Positions 33,122-41,566 of a stretch of 64,000 nt of DNA are shown here, in pieces. The stretch comes from Amycolatopsis thermoflava N1165 (GTDB lineage: Bacteria; Actinomycetota; Actinomycetes; Mycobacteriales; Pseudonocardiaceae): the NCBI RefSeq assembly GCF_000473265.1, contig NZ_KI421511.1, forward strand, positions 2,827,560 to 2,891,559, read 5' to 3'. Position 1 is the stretch's first letter. Each line of letters begins with the position of its first letter. The notes beneath the pieces are model-generated. The model had not been told where the DNA came from and did not search any database. It saw only the letters and a program-made list of their open reading frames with translations. The translations under genes and the position numbers were made by a program.

Positions 33122-33946
33122 ATGCTGACGACCATGTTCGCGCTGCACTCCGACGACACCGGGCAGACACGCCGCAGGCCACCGGCGGTCTGGCGGACCA
33201 TGACCCGGATGGACCAGGGGCTCGTCGCGCTGACCGGCAGGCTGCGGATCACCGGCCGGATCGCGCCGGAGCTGCGGGGACGGCCGTTCCTGATGGCTTC
33301 CAACCACATCGGCGTGTTCGACCCGTTCGTGCTGATCGCCGCGTGCCGCCGGATCGGCATCGCGCCGCGGTTCATGCTGGCCGGCGGGATCCTGGACACA
33401 CCGGTGATCGGGCCCGCGCTGAAGGTCAGCGGGCACATGCGGATCGACCGCGGCAAGGCGAGCGCGCTGGAGCAGTTCGCGCAGGCCGTGGAGGAGATGC
33501 GGACGACGCCGAGCCCGATCATCGTCTACCCGGAGGGCCGGATCAGCCACGACCCGGGCCTGTGGCCGGAGCGCGGCAAGACGGGCGCCGCGCGGCTCGC
33601 GATCGCCGCCGGGGTGCCGGTGGTGCCGATCAGTCAGTGGGGCGCGCACGAGGCCGTGTACTGGGGCACGGAGAAGGTGACGGGTCCCGCGGACCTGCTG
33701 CCGCTGGCCCGGTCCGGCCTGACCGCGCCGTTGCGGCGGCCGACGTACCGCGTGCACTTCGGCGAGCCGGTGGACCTGAGCGACATCGAGCCGGAGCGGC
33801 CGGGCGCCGGGGTGCGCGCGCACGCGAAGATCATGCGCGCCATCACGGCCGGCCTGGTCCCGTTGCGCCGCGACGAGCCCGACAAGCCGAAGTTCCACGA
33901 CCCGACGCGCCCCACGGACACCGTCAGCCCCTGGCGGCCCCGGTGA
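33122..33946 (+). CDS. 1-acyl-sn-glycerol-3-phosphate acyltransferase (PlsC family)
   Basis: 274-residue membrane-associated acyltransferase of phospholipid synthesis. The four PlsC blocks are in order: NHIGVFDPF (HX4D catalytic), GHMRIDRGKAS, YPEGRIS, and GVPVVPISQWG. ATG 33122 gives about 55 residues before the catalytic block; a later start (MTRMDQGL) is also possible. It overlaps the chorismate mutase gene by 4 bases (GTGA), forming a two-gene unit ended by a hairpin at 34258. Divergent from ftsK across 107 bases. Confidence 0.9.
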   Translation: MLTTMFALHSDDTGQTRRRPPAVWRTMTRMDQGLVALTGRLRITGRIAPELRGRPFLMASNHIGVFDPFVLIAACRRIGIAPRFMLAGGILDTPVIGPALKVSGHMRIDRGKASALEQFAQAVEEMRTTPSPIIVYPEGRISHDPGLWPERGKTGAARLAIAAGVPVVPISQWGAHEAVYWGTEKVTGPADLLPLARSGLTAPLRRPTYRVHFGEPVDLSDIEPERPGAGVRAHAKIMRAITAGLVPLRRDEPDKPKFHDPTRPTDTVSPWRPR

Positions 33947-34248
33947 CGGACGCCCCGAAGTCGCTTGCCGAGGTCCGCGCCCGCATCGACGCCCTCGACG
34001 CGGAGCTGGCCGGCCTGCTGGCCACCCGCCAGTCCCTGGTGCGCGCGGCCGCCGCGTTCAAGACCGACTCGCAGGCCGTTCGCGCGCCCGACCGGGTGGA
34101 GCAGGTGGTCACGGCGGCGCGGGAGCGGGCTCTCGCCGCGGGGCTGGCTCCCGAAGTCGCCGAGGCGGTGTGGCGCGCCATGATCGGCGCGTTCGTCGAG
34201 CTGGAGCTGGGCGAGCACGCCCGGCTGGCTGGGGACGCCCCGGCGTGA
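33943..34248 (+). CDS. chorismate mutase type II (AroQ) domain protein
   Basis: 101-residue all-helical AroQ domain: SLAEVRARIDALDAELAGLLATRQSLVRAAAAFK carries the conserved first-helix arginine and the R-x-x-L-V-x-x-A-x-x-x-K segment, and VAEAVWRAMIGAFVELEL is the third helix with its Ile/Glu pattern. The enzyme converts chorismate to prephenate for Phe/Tyr synthesis. In helix 2 the usual D-x-x-R-E is VRAPDRVEQVV, consistent with function. GTG 33943 overlaps plsC, an unexpected partner, so coupling may be only transcriptional. Confidence 0.85.
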   Translation: MTDAPKSLAEVRARIDALDAELAGLLATRQSLVRAAAAFKTDSQAVRAPDRVEQVVTAARERALAAGLAPEVAEAVWRAMIGAFVELELGEHARLAGDAPA

Positions 34249-34257
34249 CAGGGCCTG

Positions 34258-34289
34258 GGCGGTAGGCCGCGCCTGGCGGCCTACCCGCC
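34258..34289 (+). terminator. hairpin terminator after chorismate mutase
   Basis: TAGGCCGC (34263-34270) pairs with GCGGCCTA (34276-34283) over a 5-nt loop; the stem extends outward by five more pairs with one bulged C. It follows the chorismate mutase stop by 10 bases. The remaining gap to 34508 (about 220 bases) shows nothing else recognisable. Confidence 0.75.
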
Positions 34290-34508
34290 GAGCAGCGCGC
34301 CCGGGTGGCCGGACGTGCGACCGCGCCAGCGAGCCGCTCCCGGAAGGAGCCTCCGCGCGCCCGTCCCGGCCTCAGCGGCGCCGCGCCGCGCCGGGCGCCC
34401 GCCGCGAGGCATGCGCCCGGCGCATCGAGCCGCCTTCGGCGGCGAGTCGGCCGGTCCGCGTGCCGGCACTCCCGCCAGGGATCGCTGGCCAAAAGTGAGC
34501 AGCCGGCC

Positions 34509-35855
34509 TCAGCGGCGGTAAGCCGCCCCCGGGTGGTCCGCCGCCAGGCGCGGCCCCGCACCACCGAGCCGCTCCCGCAGCGTGCCCGCCTCCGGCTGCG
34601 ACGGCACCCGACCGCGGCGGCGCAGCTCCGGCACCACCCAGCGCGCGAAGTCCGCGAACGTGCCCGGTGTCGTCACGTATGCCAGGTTGAAGCCGTCCAC
34701 GTCGGCCTCCTCGACCCAGCGCTCCAGCTCGTCCGCGACCTCCGGGCCGGACCCCGTCACGACCGGGCCCCGCCCCCCGAGCCCGATGAAGCCGGCCAGC
34801 TCACGCGGCGTCCACGCCCGCTCGGCCGTCGTGAACGCCGCCAGCGCCGACCGGTTCGCGTCACCGTCCCGGTAGGTCAGCGGCTCGTCCACCGGCAGTT
34901 CGGCCAGGTCGACGCCCGTCCAGCCGCCGAACAACGCGAACGCCCCCGGCACCGACACCAGCGACTGGTACTCCCGCAGCTTCTGCTCCGCCTCCGCCGA
35001 CGTCTCGGCGACCACCGGCGTCAGCATCGTGAAGATCTTCACCGCGCGCGGGTCCCGGCCCTGCTCGGCCACCCCGGCGCGGATCGCGTCCACCGAGCGG
35101 CGCACCACCCGCGGCGACGGCCCGGACACGAACACCGCCTCCGCGTGCCGCGCCGCGAACCGCACGCCCCGCGGCGACGCGCCGGCCTGGAACAGCACCG
35201 GCGTCCGCTGCGGCGACGGCTCCGACAGGTGCGGCCCCGGCACCGCGAAGTACTTCCCCTTGTGCCCGATGTCGTGCACCTTCGCCGGGTCGGCGTACAC
35301 CCCGCCGGACCGCACGACCGCGCCGTCCTCCCACGAGCCCTCCCACAGCTTGTAGCAGACCTCGAGGTACTCCTCCGCGATCTCGTACCGCTCGTCGTGC
35401 GGCACCTGGGCGTCCAGGCCGAGGTTCCGCGCCGCACTGTCCAGATAGGACGTCACGATGTTCCACGCGACCCGGCCGCGCGTCAGGTGGTCCAGTGTGG
35501 ACAGACGACGGGCCAGCGAGTACGGCTGCTCATACGTCGTCGACACGGTGACCCCGAACCCGAGGTGCGAGGTCACCGCGGCCAGCGCGGGCAGCAGCAC
35601 CGTCGGCTCGTTGACCGGGATCTGCGCGGCGTCGGCGACCGCGGCGTCCTTCGACCCGCCGTAGACGTCGTACACGCCCAGCACGTCGGCGAGGAACAGC
35701 GCGTCGAACCCGCCGTCTTCCAGCGTGCGCGCCAGGTCCAGCCAGAAGGACAGGTCGGTGTAGCGGTGCCCCTCGTCGGCGGGGTGCTTCCACAGCCCGG
35801 CCGACTGGTGACCGGCGCAGTTCATGTCGAAGGCGTTCAGGTAGATGCGGCTCAT
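34509..35855 (-). CDS. FMN-dependent LLM-class monooxygenase (NtaA/SnaA/DszA family)
   Basis: 448-residue flavin monooxygenase of the bacterial luciferase fold. Diagnostic segments: YTDLSFWLDLARTLEDGGFDALFLADVLGVYDVYGG, TVSTTYEQPYSLARRLSTLDHLTRGRVAWNIVTSYLDSAARNLG, and PVLFQAGASPRGVRFAARHAEAVF. Relatives use reduced FMN to oxidise aminopolycarboxylates, sulfur heterocycles or sulfonates; the substrate here is unknown. ATG 35855 overlaps the MFS transporter gene (ATGA), suggesting a small uptake-plus-degradation operon. No flavin reductase gene is adjacent, although the WrbA flavoprotein gene at 37227 is close. Confidence 0.92.
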   Translation of the reverse strand: MSRIYLNAFDMNCAGHQSAGLWKHPADEGHRYTDLSFWLDLARTLEDGGFDALFLADVLGVYDVYGGSKDAAVADAAQIPVNEPTVLLPALAAVTSHLGFGVTVSTTYEQPYSLARRLSTLDHLTRGRVAWNIVTSYLDSAARNLGLDAQVPHDERYEIAEEYLEVCYKLWEGSWEDGAVVRSGGVYADPAKVHDIGHKGKYFAVPGPHLSEPSPQRTPVLFQAGASPRGVRFAARHAEAVFVSGPSPRVVRRSVDAIRAGVAEQGRDPRAVKIFTMLTPVVAETSAEAEQKLREYQSLVSVPGAFALFGGWTGVDLAELPVDEPLTYRDGDANRSALAAFTTAERAWTPRELAGFIGLGGRGPVVTGSGPEVADELERWVEEADVDGFNLAYVTTPGTFADFARWVVPELRRRGRVPSQPEAGTLRERLGGAGPRLAADHPGAAYRR

Positions 35856-37147
35856 GCCAGGCCCTCGGAGTTGGTCTCCCGCGCGAACCACGCGGACGCG
35901 AACGTCAGCACCGCCAGCCCGGCGAAGTAGGCGACGATCAGCCACGGCCGCCCGTCCCCGGCCACCAGCAGCGCGGCCGCGATCAGCGGCGCGAACCCGC
36001 CGGAGAGCACCGCGCCGATCTGGTACCCCAGCGACGCGCCGCTGTAGCGCACACGCGTGTCGAACAGCTCGCCGAACCACGCCGCCTGCGGCCCGTACAT
36101 CGCGTCGTGCACCACGTTGACCCCGAACACGATCGCCAGCACCACCGCCACCGCGGATCCGGAGTCGGCGGCGAGGAAGAACAGCACCAGCGCCACGATC
36201 CCGGCGAGCGAGCCGAACAGGTACGGCGGGCGCCGCCCGAACCGGTCGGACAGGTAGCCCCACAGCGGCGTGCTCACCAGGCCGATCGCGGAGGCGACCA
36301 TCACCGCGACCAGCCCGACGGCGCTGTCCCGGCCGAACGTGGTCTGCAGGTAGGTCAGCGAGTAGGTGGTCAGCAGCACGAACAACGCGATCTGCGACAA
36401 CCGCAGCCCGGTGGTCAGCACGACGTTGCGCGGCTGCGTCCGCAGCACCTCGACGACCGGCAGCCGGGCGGTCTCCCCGCTCGCCTTGAGCCGCGCGAAC
36501 ACCGGCGCGTCGGTCAGCCGGAGCCGGATCACCAGACCGACGACGACGAGCACGAGGCTGAGCAGGAACGGCAGCCGCCACGCCCAGGACAGAAACGCGT
36601 CGCCGGCGATCGTGCGCACCAGGTAGTAGACGCCGGTGGCCAGCAGCATCCCGGCCGACGACCCGAGTTGCGTGAAGCTGCCGAACAACCCGCGCCGCCC
36701 GGGTGTGGCGTGCTCGACCGACAGCAGCGCCGCGCCGCCCCATTCGGCGCCGACCGCGAGCCCCTGCAACAGCCTCAGCACGACCAGCAGCGCCGGGGCG
36801 AGGATCCCGGCCTGCGCGTAGGTGGGCAGCACCCCGATCGCCGTGGTGGCGATCCCCATCAGCAGCAGCGCGCCGACCAGCACCGCCTTGCGGCCGACCC
36901 GGTCACCGAGGTGGCCCGAGATCACCGCCCCCAGCGGCCGGGCGCCGAAGCCGACCGCGTAGGTGCCGAAGGCCGCGAGCGTGCCCGCGGTCGAGGAGAC
37001 GTTGGGGAAGAACAGCGGCTTGAAGACCAGCGCGGTCGCGGTGGCGTAGAGGTAGAAGTCGTACCACTCGATGGTCGTGCCGATCATGCTGCCGAGCGCG
37101 GCGCTCCGTGGCGTGGTGCGCGGCGCGGCGGGGACCGTCGTCGTCAT
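35852..37147 (-). CDS. MFS metabolite:H+ symporter (MHS family)
   Basis: 431-residue major facilitator with twelve transmembrane helices. The first helix GTTIEWYDFYLYATATALVF, the loop GHLGDRVGRKAVLV and the central motif LRLLQGLAVGAEWGGAALLSVEH are hallmarks of the MHS group (citrate, proline/betaine, alpha-ketoglutarate and shikimate carriers). ATG 37147 (MTTTVPAAP) is preferred because upstream in-frame codons have no membrane or family character. First gene of the pair with the monooxygenase, and a likely importer of its substrate. Confidence 0.92.
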   Translation of the reverse strand: MTTTVPAAPRTTPRSAALGSMIGTTIEWYDFYLYATATALVFKPLFFPNVSSTAGTLAAFGTYAVGFGARPLGAVISGHLGDRVGRKAVLVGALLLMGIATTAIGVLPTYAQAGILAPALLVVLRLLQGLAVGAEWGGAALLSVEHATPGRRGLFGSFTQLGSSAGMLLATGVYYLVRTIAGDAFLSWAWRLPFLLSLVLVVVGLVIRLRLTDAPVFARLKASGETARLPVVEVLRTQPRNVVLTTGLRLSQIALFVLLTTYSLTYLQTTFGRDSAVGLVAVMVASAIGLVSTPLWGYLSDRFGRRPPYLFGSLAGIVALVLFFLAADSGSAVAVVLAIVFGVNVVHDAMYGPQAAWFGELFDTRVRYSGASLGYQIGAVLSGGFAPLIAAALLVAGDGRPWLIVAYFAGLAVLTFASAWFARETNSEGLA

Positions 37148-37226
37148 GCCCGGGCACGCTACGGTTTCCGGGCGCCGCCCCGCGCGAGGTCTCACATGAT
37201 GGAACGCGCGATTCGATAACGGTAAG

Positions 37227-37847
37227 GTGATCACCGTGACCACTCGGATCCTCGTCGTGTACTACAGCGCCACCGGCAACACCGCGAAGCTGGCCGCCGC
37301 GTTGGCCGGTGGGGCCGCCGACGCCGGGGCGGAGGTGCGCGTCCGCACCGTCGCCGAGACCGCCCCGCCCGAGGCGATCGCGACCAACCCGCGCTGGCAG
37401 GCGTGGGTCGACGCCGGGCCGCACGACGAACTGGCCACGCTCGCCGACCTGGAGTGGGCCGACGGGCTCGCGATCGGCAGCCCGACGCGGTTCGGCGGGC
37501 CCGCGAGCCAGCTCAAGTCCTATCTGGACACCACGGGTGGCCTGTGGGCCAAGGGGAAGCTGGTGGACAAGGTCGCGACGTCGTTCACCACGGCCTCCAC
37601 CGCGCACGGCGGGCTGGAGGCGACCGTGCTGGCGATGAACAACATCTTCTACCACTGGGGCGCGATCGTGCTCCCGCTCGGCTACGGGCAGCCGCATCTG
37701 CTGGAGTCCGGGAACCCCTACGGCGGTTCGTTCGTGTCGCGCAAGTCGGCCGAGCCGGACAAGGAGTCGCTCGAAGCCCTGCGCATCCAGGGCCACCGGC
37801 TCGCCACCATCGCCGGGTACGTGCGCGTCGGCCGGGGCGGCGCCTGA
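37227..37847 (+). CDS. wrbA: NAD(P)H:quinone oxidoreductase, WrbA family
   Basis: 206-residue flavodoxin-fold protein: ILVVYYSATGNTAKLAAALAGG binds the FMN phosphate, ADGLAIGSPTRFGGPASQLKSYLD and SFTTASTAHGGLEATVLAMNNIFYHWG follow as in WrbA. The family reduces quinones by two electrons. GTG 37227 is used; GTG 37236 is an alternative 3 codons in. It is divergent from the MHS transporter with 79 bases between. It could supply reduced flavin or detoxify quinones formed by the neighbouring oxygenase, but that is inference. Confidence 0.93.
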   Translation: MITVTTRILVVYYSATGNTAKLAAALAGGAADAGAEVRVRTVAETAPPEAIATNPRWQAWVDAGPHDELATLADLEWADGLAIGSPTRFGGPASQLKSYLDTTGGLWAKGKLVDKVATSFTTASTAHGGLEATVLAMNNIFYHWGAIVLPLGYGQPHLLESGNPYGGSFVSRKSAEPDKESLEALRIQGHRLATIAGYVRVGRGGA

Positions 37848-37971
37848 GCAGCGCGGGACGGCCGCACCCCACCCCCTCCCCGGAGTAACCGGCACGCGAA
37901 TTTGACCGGTTACGCGAGGCGTGACGGAATTCCGGTACCGCCGTACCGGTCCGCCGCTTAGGGTGGGCGGA

Positions 37972-38992
37972 GTGGTCACCGAAGCTCCCGCACCGGCGCG
38001 CGCGTTCGTCCCCCATCGCGGGCGTGGCACGACGCTGATCCTCGTCTCCTCGGTCTGTTTCGGCAGTTCCGGCACGATCGCGAAACCCGCGATGCTCGCC
38101 GGCCTGTCCGCCGAACAGGTCGCCGCGGCGCGGATCGGGCTCGCGGCGCTGGTGCTGGCCGCCGTGGTGGCCGTGGTGAAGCCGTCGCTGCTGCGCGTCC
38201 GCCGGGCCGAATGGCCGCTGCTGCTCGGCTACGGCCTGCTCGGCGTCGCGGGCGTGCAGCTGTGCTACTTCGTCGCCGCGGGGCGGCTGCCCGTCGGCAT
38301 CGCGATCCTGCTCGAGTTCACCTCGCCTGTGCTGATCGCGCTGTGGACTCGGTTCGTCCGCAGCGTGCGGCTGCCCGGGCGCATGTGGGCCGGGATCGCG
38401 CTGGCGATGGCCGGGCTGGCGGGCGTGGCGCAGGTGTGGCAGGGGCTCAGCCTGGACGCGGTCGGCCTGCTCGCCGGGCTCGGTGCGGCGGTGTGCTCGG
38501 CGGCGTACTTCCTGCTCGGCGAGCACGGCGTCACCACCCGCCACCCGATGGGCATGGTCACCTGGGGCATGATCATCGGCGCGGTCGCGGTGTGCGCGGT
38601 CGCCCCGCCGTGGACGATGCCCGCCGCGGTCCTCACCGCTCCCGCCGAGTTCGGCCCGTGGCACCCCGCCGGTGTGGCTGCTGCTCGTCGCCGTCGCGGT
38701 GTTCTCGACCGTCCTGGCCTACGCCATCGGCCTCACCGCGCTGCGCCACCTGCCCGCCTCCGTCGCGAGCGTCATCGGCCTGCTCGAACCGGTCATCGCC
38801 ACCGCCACCGCGTGGGCGCTGCTGCACGAAACGCTGGCCTGGCCCCAGCTGGCCGGCGCGGTCGTCCTGCTCGGCGGCGCGCTGATCGTGCAGCTCAACT
38901 CGCCGCGCGCGCAGGTTCCGGAGCCCGCAGCGCCCGGCGGTACGCGCCCGGGGTCGTACCAACCTGGTCCCGGAACCGGCGGCGCAGGTTGA
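37972..38992 (+). pseudogene. EamA/DMT-family transporter, broken by a frameshift
   Basis: The frame starting at GTG 37972 encodes a typical drug/metabolite transporter (LILVSSVCFGSSGTIAKPAML..., GRLPVGIAILLEFTSPVLIALW) up to ...FGPWHP near 38667. The homologous sequence then continues one frame away as PVWLLLVAVAVFSTVLAYAIGLTALRHLPASVASVIGLLEP to the stop at 38990. One extra C in the CCCC run at 38664-38667 accounts for it. The repaired protein has about ten helices and about 339 residues. All else is intact, so a sequencing error or slippage in the C-run is plausible. The 3' end overlaps the convergent regulator gene. Confidence 0.85.
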
Positions 38993-39851
38993 CCGCCGAC
39001 GCCAGCCCCACGCGCGCCGCGATCGCGTCCACCGGGAGATCGGTGTCCTCCAGCAGCCTGCGCGCCTCCGCCACGCGACGGGACAACAGCCACGCGCCCG
39101 GGCTCGTGCCGAGCCGGTCGTGGAAGCGCCTCGCCAGCGTGCGGGGTGAGACGTTGAGCCGCGCGGCGAGGCCGGCCACCGACAACGGTGTCCCGAGCCG
39201 CTCGCCTGCCCACTCGAGCAGGTCGTCCAGCTCGTCCCGGGGCTGGGCCCGCGGCGTGATCCGGACCTGACCGCCGTCCCGGTGCGGCGGCATCACCATG
39301 TGCCGCGCGAGGAGGGCGGCGTGCGCGGCGCCGTGGTCCCGCCGGACGAGGTGCAGGCACAGTTCGATCCCCGCGCCCGCACCGGCGCTCGTCGCGACGT
39401 CGCCGTGGTCCACGTAGAGCTTGTCCGGCTCCACGCGCACCGCCGGGAACTCGCGCCGCAGCTGCTCGGCCCGCTCCCAGTGCGTGGTGGCCGAGCGGCC
39501 GTCCAGCAACCCGGTGCGCGCCAGGGCGAACACGCCCGAGCAGATCGTGACGAGCCGCGCCCCGCGGGCGTGGGCACGCAGCAACGCCTGCCGCACGCGC
39601 GGGGACAGCGGCGCCTCCACCGGCGCCCAGCCCGGGATGATCACCGTGTCCGCGTCGTCGAGCGCGGACAACCCCCGCGGCACCGACAGGGCGTACCCCG
39701 CGGTCGTCGGCACGGTTCCCGGCTCCTCGGTGCACACGTCGAACTCGTAGTGCCGCGGCACGCCGTCCCGCACCGTGCCGAAGACCTCCATGGCGCAGCC
39801 GAGCTCGAACGTCGACTGCACCGGCTGCACCAGGGCGACCACGCGATGCAT
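38895..39851 (-). CDS. GlxA-family AraC-type transcriptional regulator
   Basis: 318 residues with two domains: an N-terminal DJ-1/PfpI class I glutamine-amidotransferase-like sensor (HRVVALVQPVQSTFELGCAMEVFG ... RLVTICSGVFALARTGLLDG, with the Cys of the nucleophile elbow) and a C-terminal AraC DNA-binding domain (LSVAGLAARLNVSPRTLARRFHDRLGTSPGAWLLSRRVAEARRLLE). ATG 39851 begins the first strand. It is divergent from the cupin gene (70 bases) and overlaps the EamA gene at its 3' end; either is a candidate target. Confidence 0.92.
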   Translation of the reverse strand: MHRVVALVQPVQSTFELGCAMEVFGTVRDGVPRHYEFDVCTEEPGTVPTTAGYALSVPRGLSALDDADTVIIPGWAPVEAPLSPRVRQALLRAHARGARLVTICSGVFALARTGLLDGRSATTHWERAEQLRREFPAVRVEPDKLYVDHGDVATSAGAGAGIELCLHLVRRDHGAAHAALLARHMVMPPHRDGGQVRITPRAQPRDELDDLLEWAGERLGTPLSVAGLAARLNVSPRTLARRFHDRLGTSPGAWLLSRRVAEARRLLEDTDLPVDAIAARVGLASAVNLRRRFRDQVGTTPGAYRRALRAPEPARAAS

Positions 39852-39921
39852 GGCAGAAAAGTACCCCACGGTGTCCTGGCGGGCACTGTCCCGGCCAGGT
39901 CCGCGCCCGCATCCTGGGACC

Positions 39922-40254
39922 ATGCACGAAATCCTCGCCCAGGAGGGCTACACCTCGGTGTCCGTCGACGAAGCCCCGGTCCGCGAACTGTTCCCCGGCG
40001 TCCGGCACCGTCCGTTGTGGACGGGGCCGAGCGGGGCGCACGCCGACCTGCTGGAGATGGACGCGGGCGCGTCCTGGCCGCACCGCGACGTGCACGAGCC
40101 CGGTCCCGAGGAGGTGTACGTCGTGGCGGGCACGTTCCACGACGGCGCCCGCGACTACCCGGCGGGGACGTTCCTGCACGCCCCCGCCGGCACCTGGCAC
40201 GTGCCGTCGACCGCCACGGGCTGCACCCTGTTCCTGTTCTATCCGGAGGGTTAG
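39922..40254 (+). CDS. small cupin-domain protein (ChrR-like)
   Basis: 110-residue single cupin: SWPHRDVHEPGPEEVYVVAGTF and the second half DYPAGTFLHAPAGTWHVPSTATGCTLFLFYP carry metal-ligand-type His/Glu residues (HRDVHEPGPEE, WH) of the anti-sigma ChrR cupin type. Such proteins sense or scavenge reactive species or act as small isomerases; no reaction can be assigned. ATG 39922 is followed directly by the conserved N-terminus. Divergent from the GlxA-type regulator, which may control it; it overlaps the convergent quinone reductase gene by 4 bases. Confidence 0.85.
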   Translation: MHEILAQEGYTSVSVDEAPVRELFPGVRHRPLWTGPSGAHADLLEMDAGASWPHRDVHEPGPEEVYVVAGTFHDGARDYPAGTFLHAPAGTWHVPSTATGCTLFLFYPEG

Positions 40255-41204
40255 CGGGACGGCGTCAGCACGATCCGGCCGAACACCTCGCCGCGGTCCA
40301 TCTTCCGGTGCGCGAGCCCGGCCTCGGCCAGCGGCAGCACCTCGTGCACGACCGTGCGCAGCTCCCCGCGCGCCGCGGCGGCGAACTGCGCGGCGCGGAC
40401 GGTTCGCCGCTCGGCCGCGGGCACCGTGTCGGCGCTGAAGGTGGCCACCGACAACGACTTCCGGAACCCGGCCATCAACGCCGCGCCGAAGTCCGCGGGC
40501 GGGCCGCCGACCACGCCGACCAGGACCGCCCGCCCGTTGGGGCCGAGCTTGCCGACGAACTCCGGGAAGTCCGGGCCCGCGACGACGTCGACGATCACGT
40601 CGAACCCCGCGCCGCCCGCGCCCGAGCGGTCCAGCACGTGCGTCGCGCCCAGCTCGCGCAGCCGCTCGCCCCGCGCGGCCGACGACGTCGTGACCGCCAC
40701 CGCCCCGGCGCCGCCCCGCGCCGCGAGCTGGACCGCCGTGAGCCCGATGCTGCCGGCCGCGCCGCGCACCAGCACCGACTCACCCGGCGCGAACCCGGCG
40801 CGCGCGAGGGCGAAATGCGCCACCACACCGGAACTCCCGAGCGCCACGGCGTCCACGGTGGACAGACCGGCGGGCAACGGCAGCACCTCCCCGGCCGGCA
40901 CCACCGCCCGTTCGACGTACCCGCCACCGGTGCCGGTGAACCCCCACACGCGCCGGCCCAGCAAGGTCCCGTCGACCCCGTCGCCGACCGCGACCACGGT
41001 GCCGGCCACCTCACCGCCCGGGATGTGCCCGGCCGCGAACCCGTGCGCGGCGAGCGTGCCGCGGCGGATCACGGCGTCCACACCGCCGACGCCGATCGCC
41101 TCGGTCTCGATCAGCACCTGCCCGGCCGTCGCCTCGGGCGCGGGAACGTCCACCACGGCCAGGCCCTCCGGCCCGCCGAACTCCTTGATCACCACTGCTT
41201 CCAC
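40251..41204 (-). CDS. zinc-free quinone oxidoreductase / MDR-family NADPH reductase
   Basis: 317-residue medium-chain reductase. The N-terminal GroES-like domain (VVIKEFGGPEGLAVVDVPAPEATAGQVLIETEAIGVGGVDAVIRRG, HIPGGEVAGTVVAVGDGV) lacks structural zinc cysteines. The Rossmann part contains SVLVRGAAGSIGLTAVQLAARGGAGAVAVTTSS and LGATHVLDRSG. It reduces quinones or enones with NADPH. GTG 41204 opens the conserved first strand. It stands alone on the minus strand between the cupin gene and a gene-free 362-base region. Confidence 0.92.
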   Translation of the reverse strand: MEAVVIKEFGGPEGLAVVDVPAPEATAGQVLIETEAIGVGGVDAVIRRGTLAAHGFAAGHIPGGEVAGTVVAVGDGVDGTLLGRRVWGFTGTGGGYVERAVVPAGEVLPLPAGLSTVDAVALGSSGVVAHFALARAGFAPGESVLVRGAAGSIGLTAVQLAARGGAGAVAVTTSSAARGERLRELGATHVLDRSGAGGAGFDVIVDVVAGPDFPEFVGKLGPNGRAVLVGVVGGPPADFGAALMAGFRKSLSVATFSADTVPAAERRTVRAAQFAAAARGELRTVVHEVLPLAEAGLAHRKMDRGEVFGRIVLTPSR

Positions 41205-41566
41205 GTCCGCCGACGCTAACGAACGCGACCCTCCGCCGCGCCGAAGTGAGAGCGCGGGCGGCCAAACTGCCTCACTCCCCTGCGCTCCGACGCACGCGCC
41301 CGCAGCCTGGACGCGGCCCACATCCTCTTCGCGGTGACGGCCCCGCCACCCGCTACCGCCGCTTCCCCGCCAAGGAGGTCCGCGCCTGCCGGCTTCCGCG
41401 GCGTGATCGAGCGGAATCCGCATCATCGAACTCGCCCGGCGCCAAGACCGCCGGCTTCCTGCGCCCCGACTTTCGTCCTGGGCGAGTTGATGCTGATGCT
41501 CCAGGCCGTCAGGGCACGCCCGTCGTCCGAATCCGGGCTTCCCGGCTCGCTCGCGATCCGGGTGGT
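41205..41566. other. gene-free 362-base region with possible degraded coding remnants
   Basis: No intact gene or strong hairpin was found. Short plus-strand stretches such as ARSLDAAHILFAV (near 41300) look protein-like, weakly recalling Clp N-domain proteins, but are interrupted within a few dozen codons. It may hold decayed gene fragments. No repeat or palindrome longer than chance was noticed. Confidence 0.35.
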
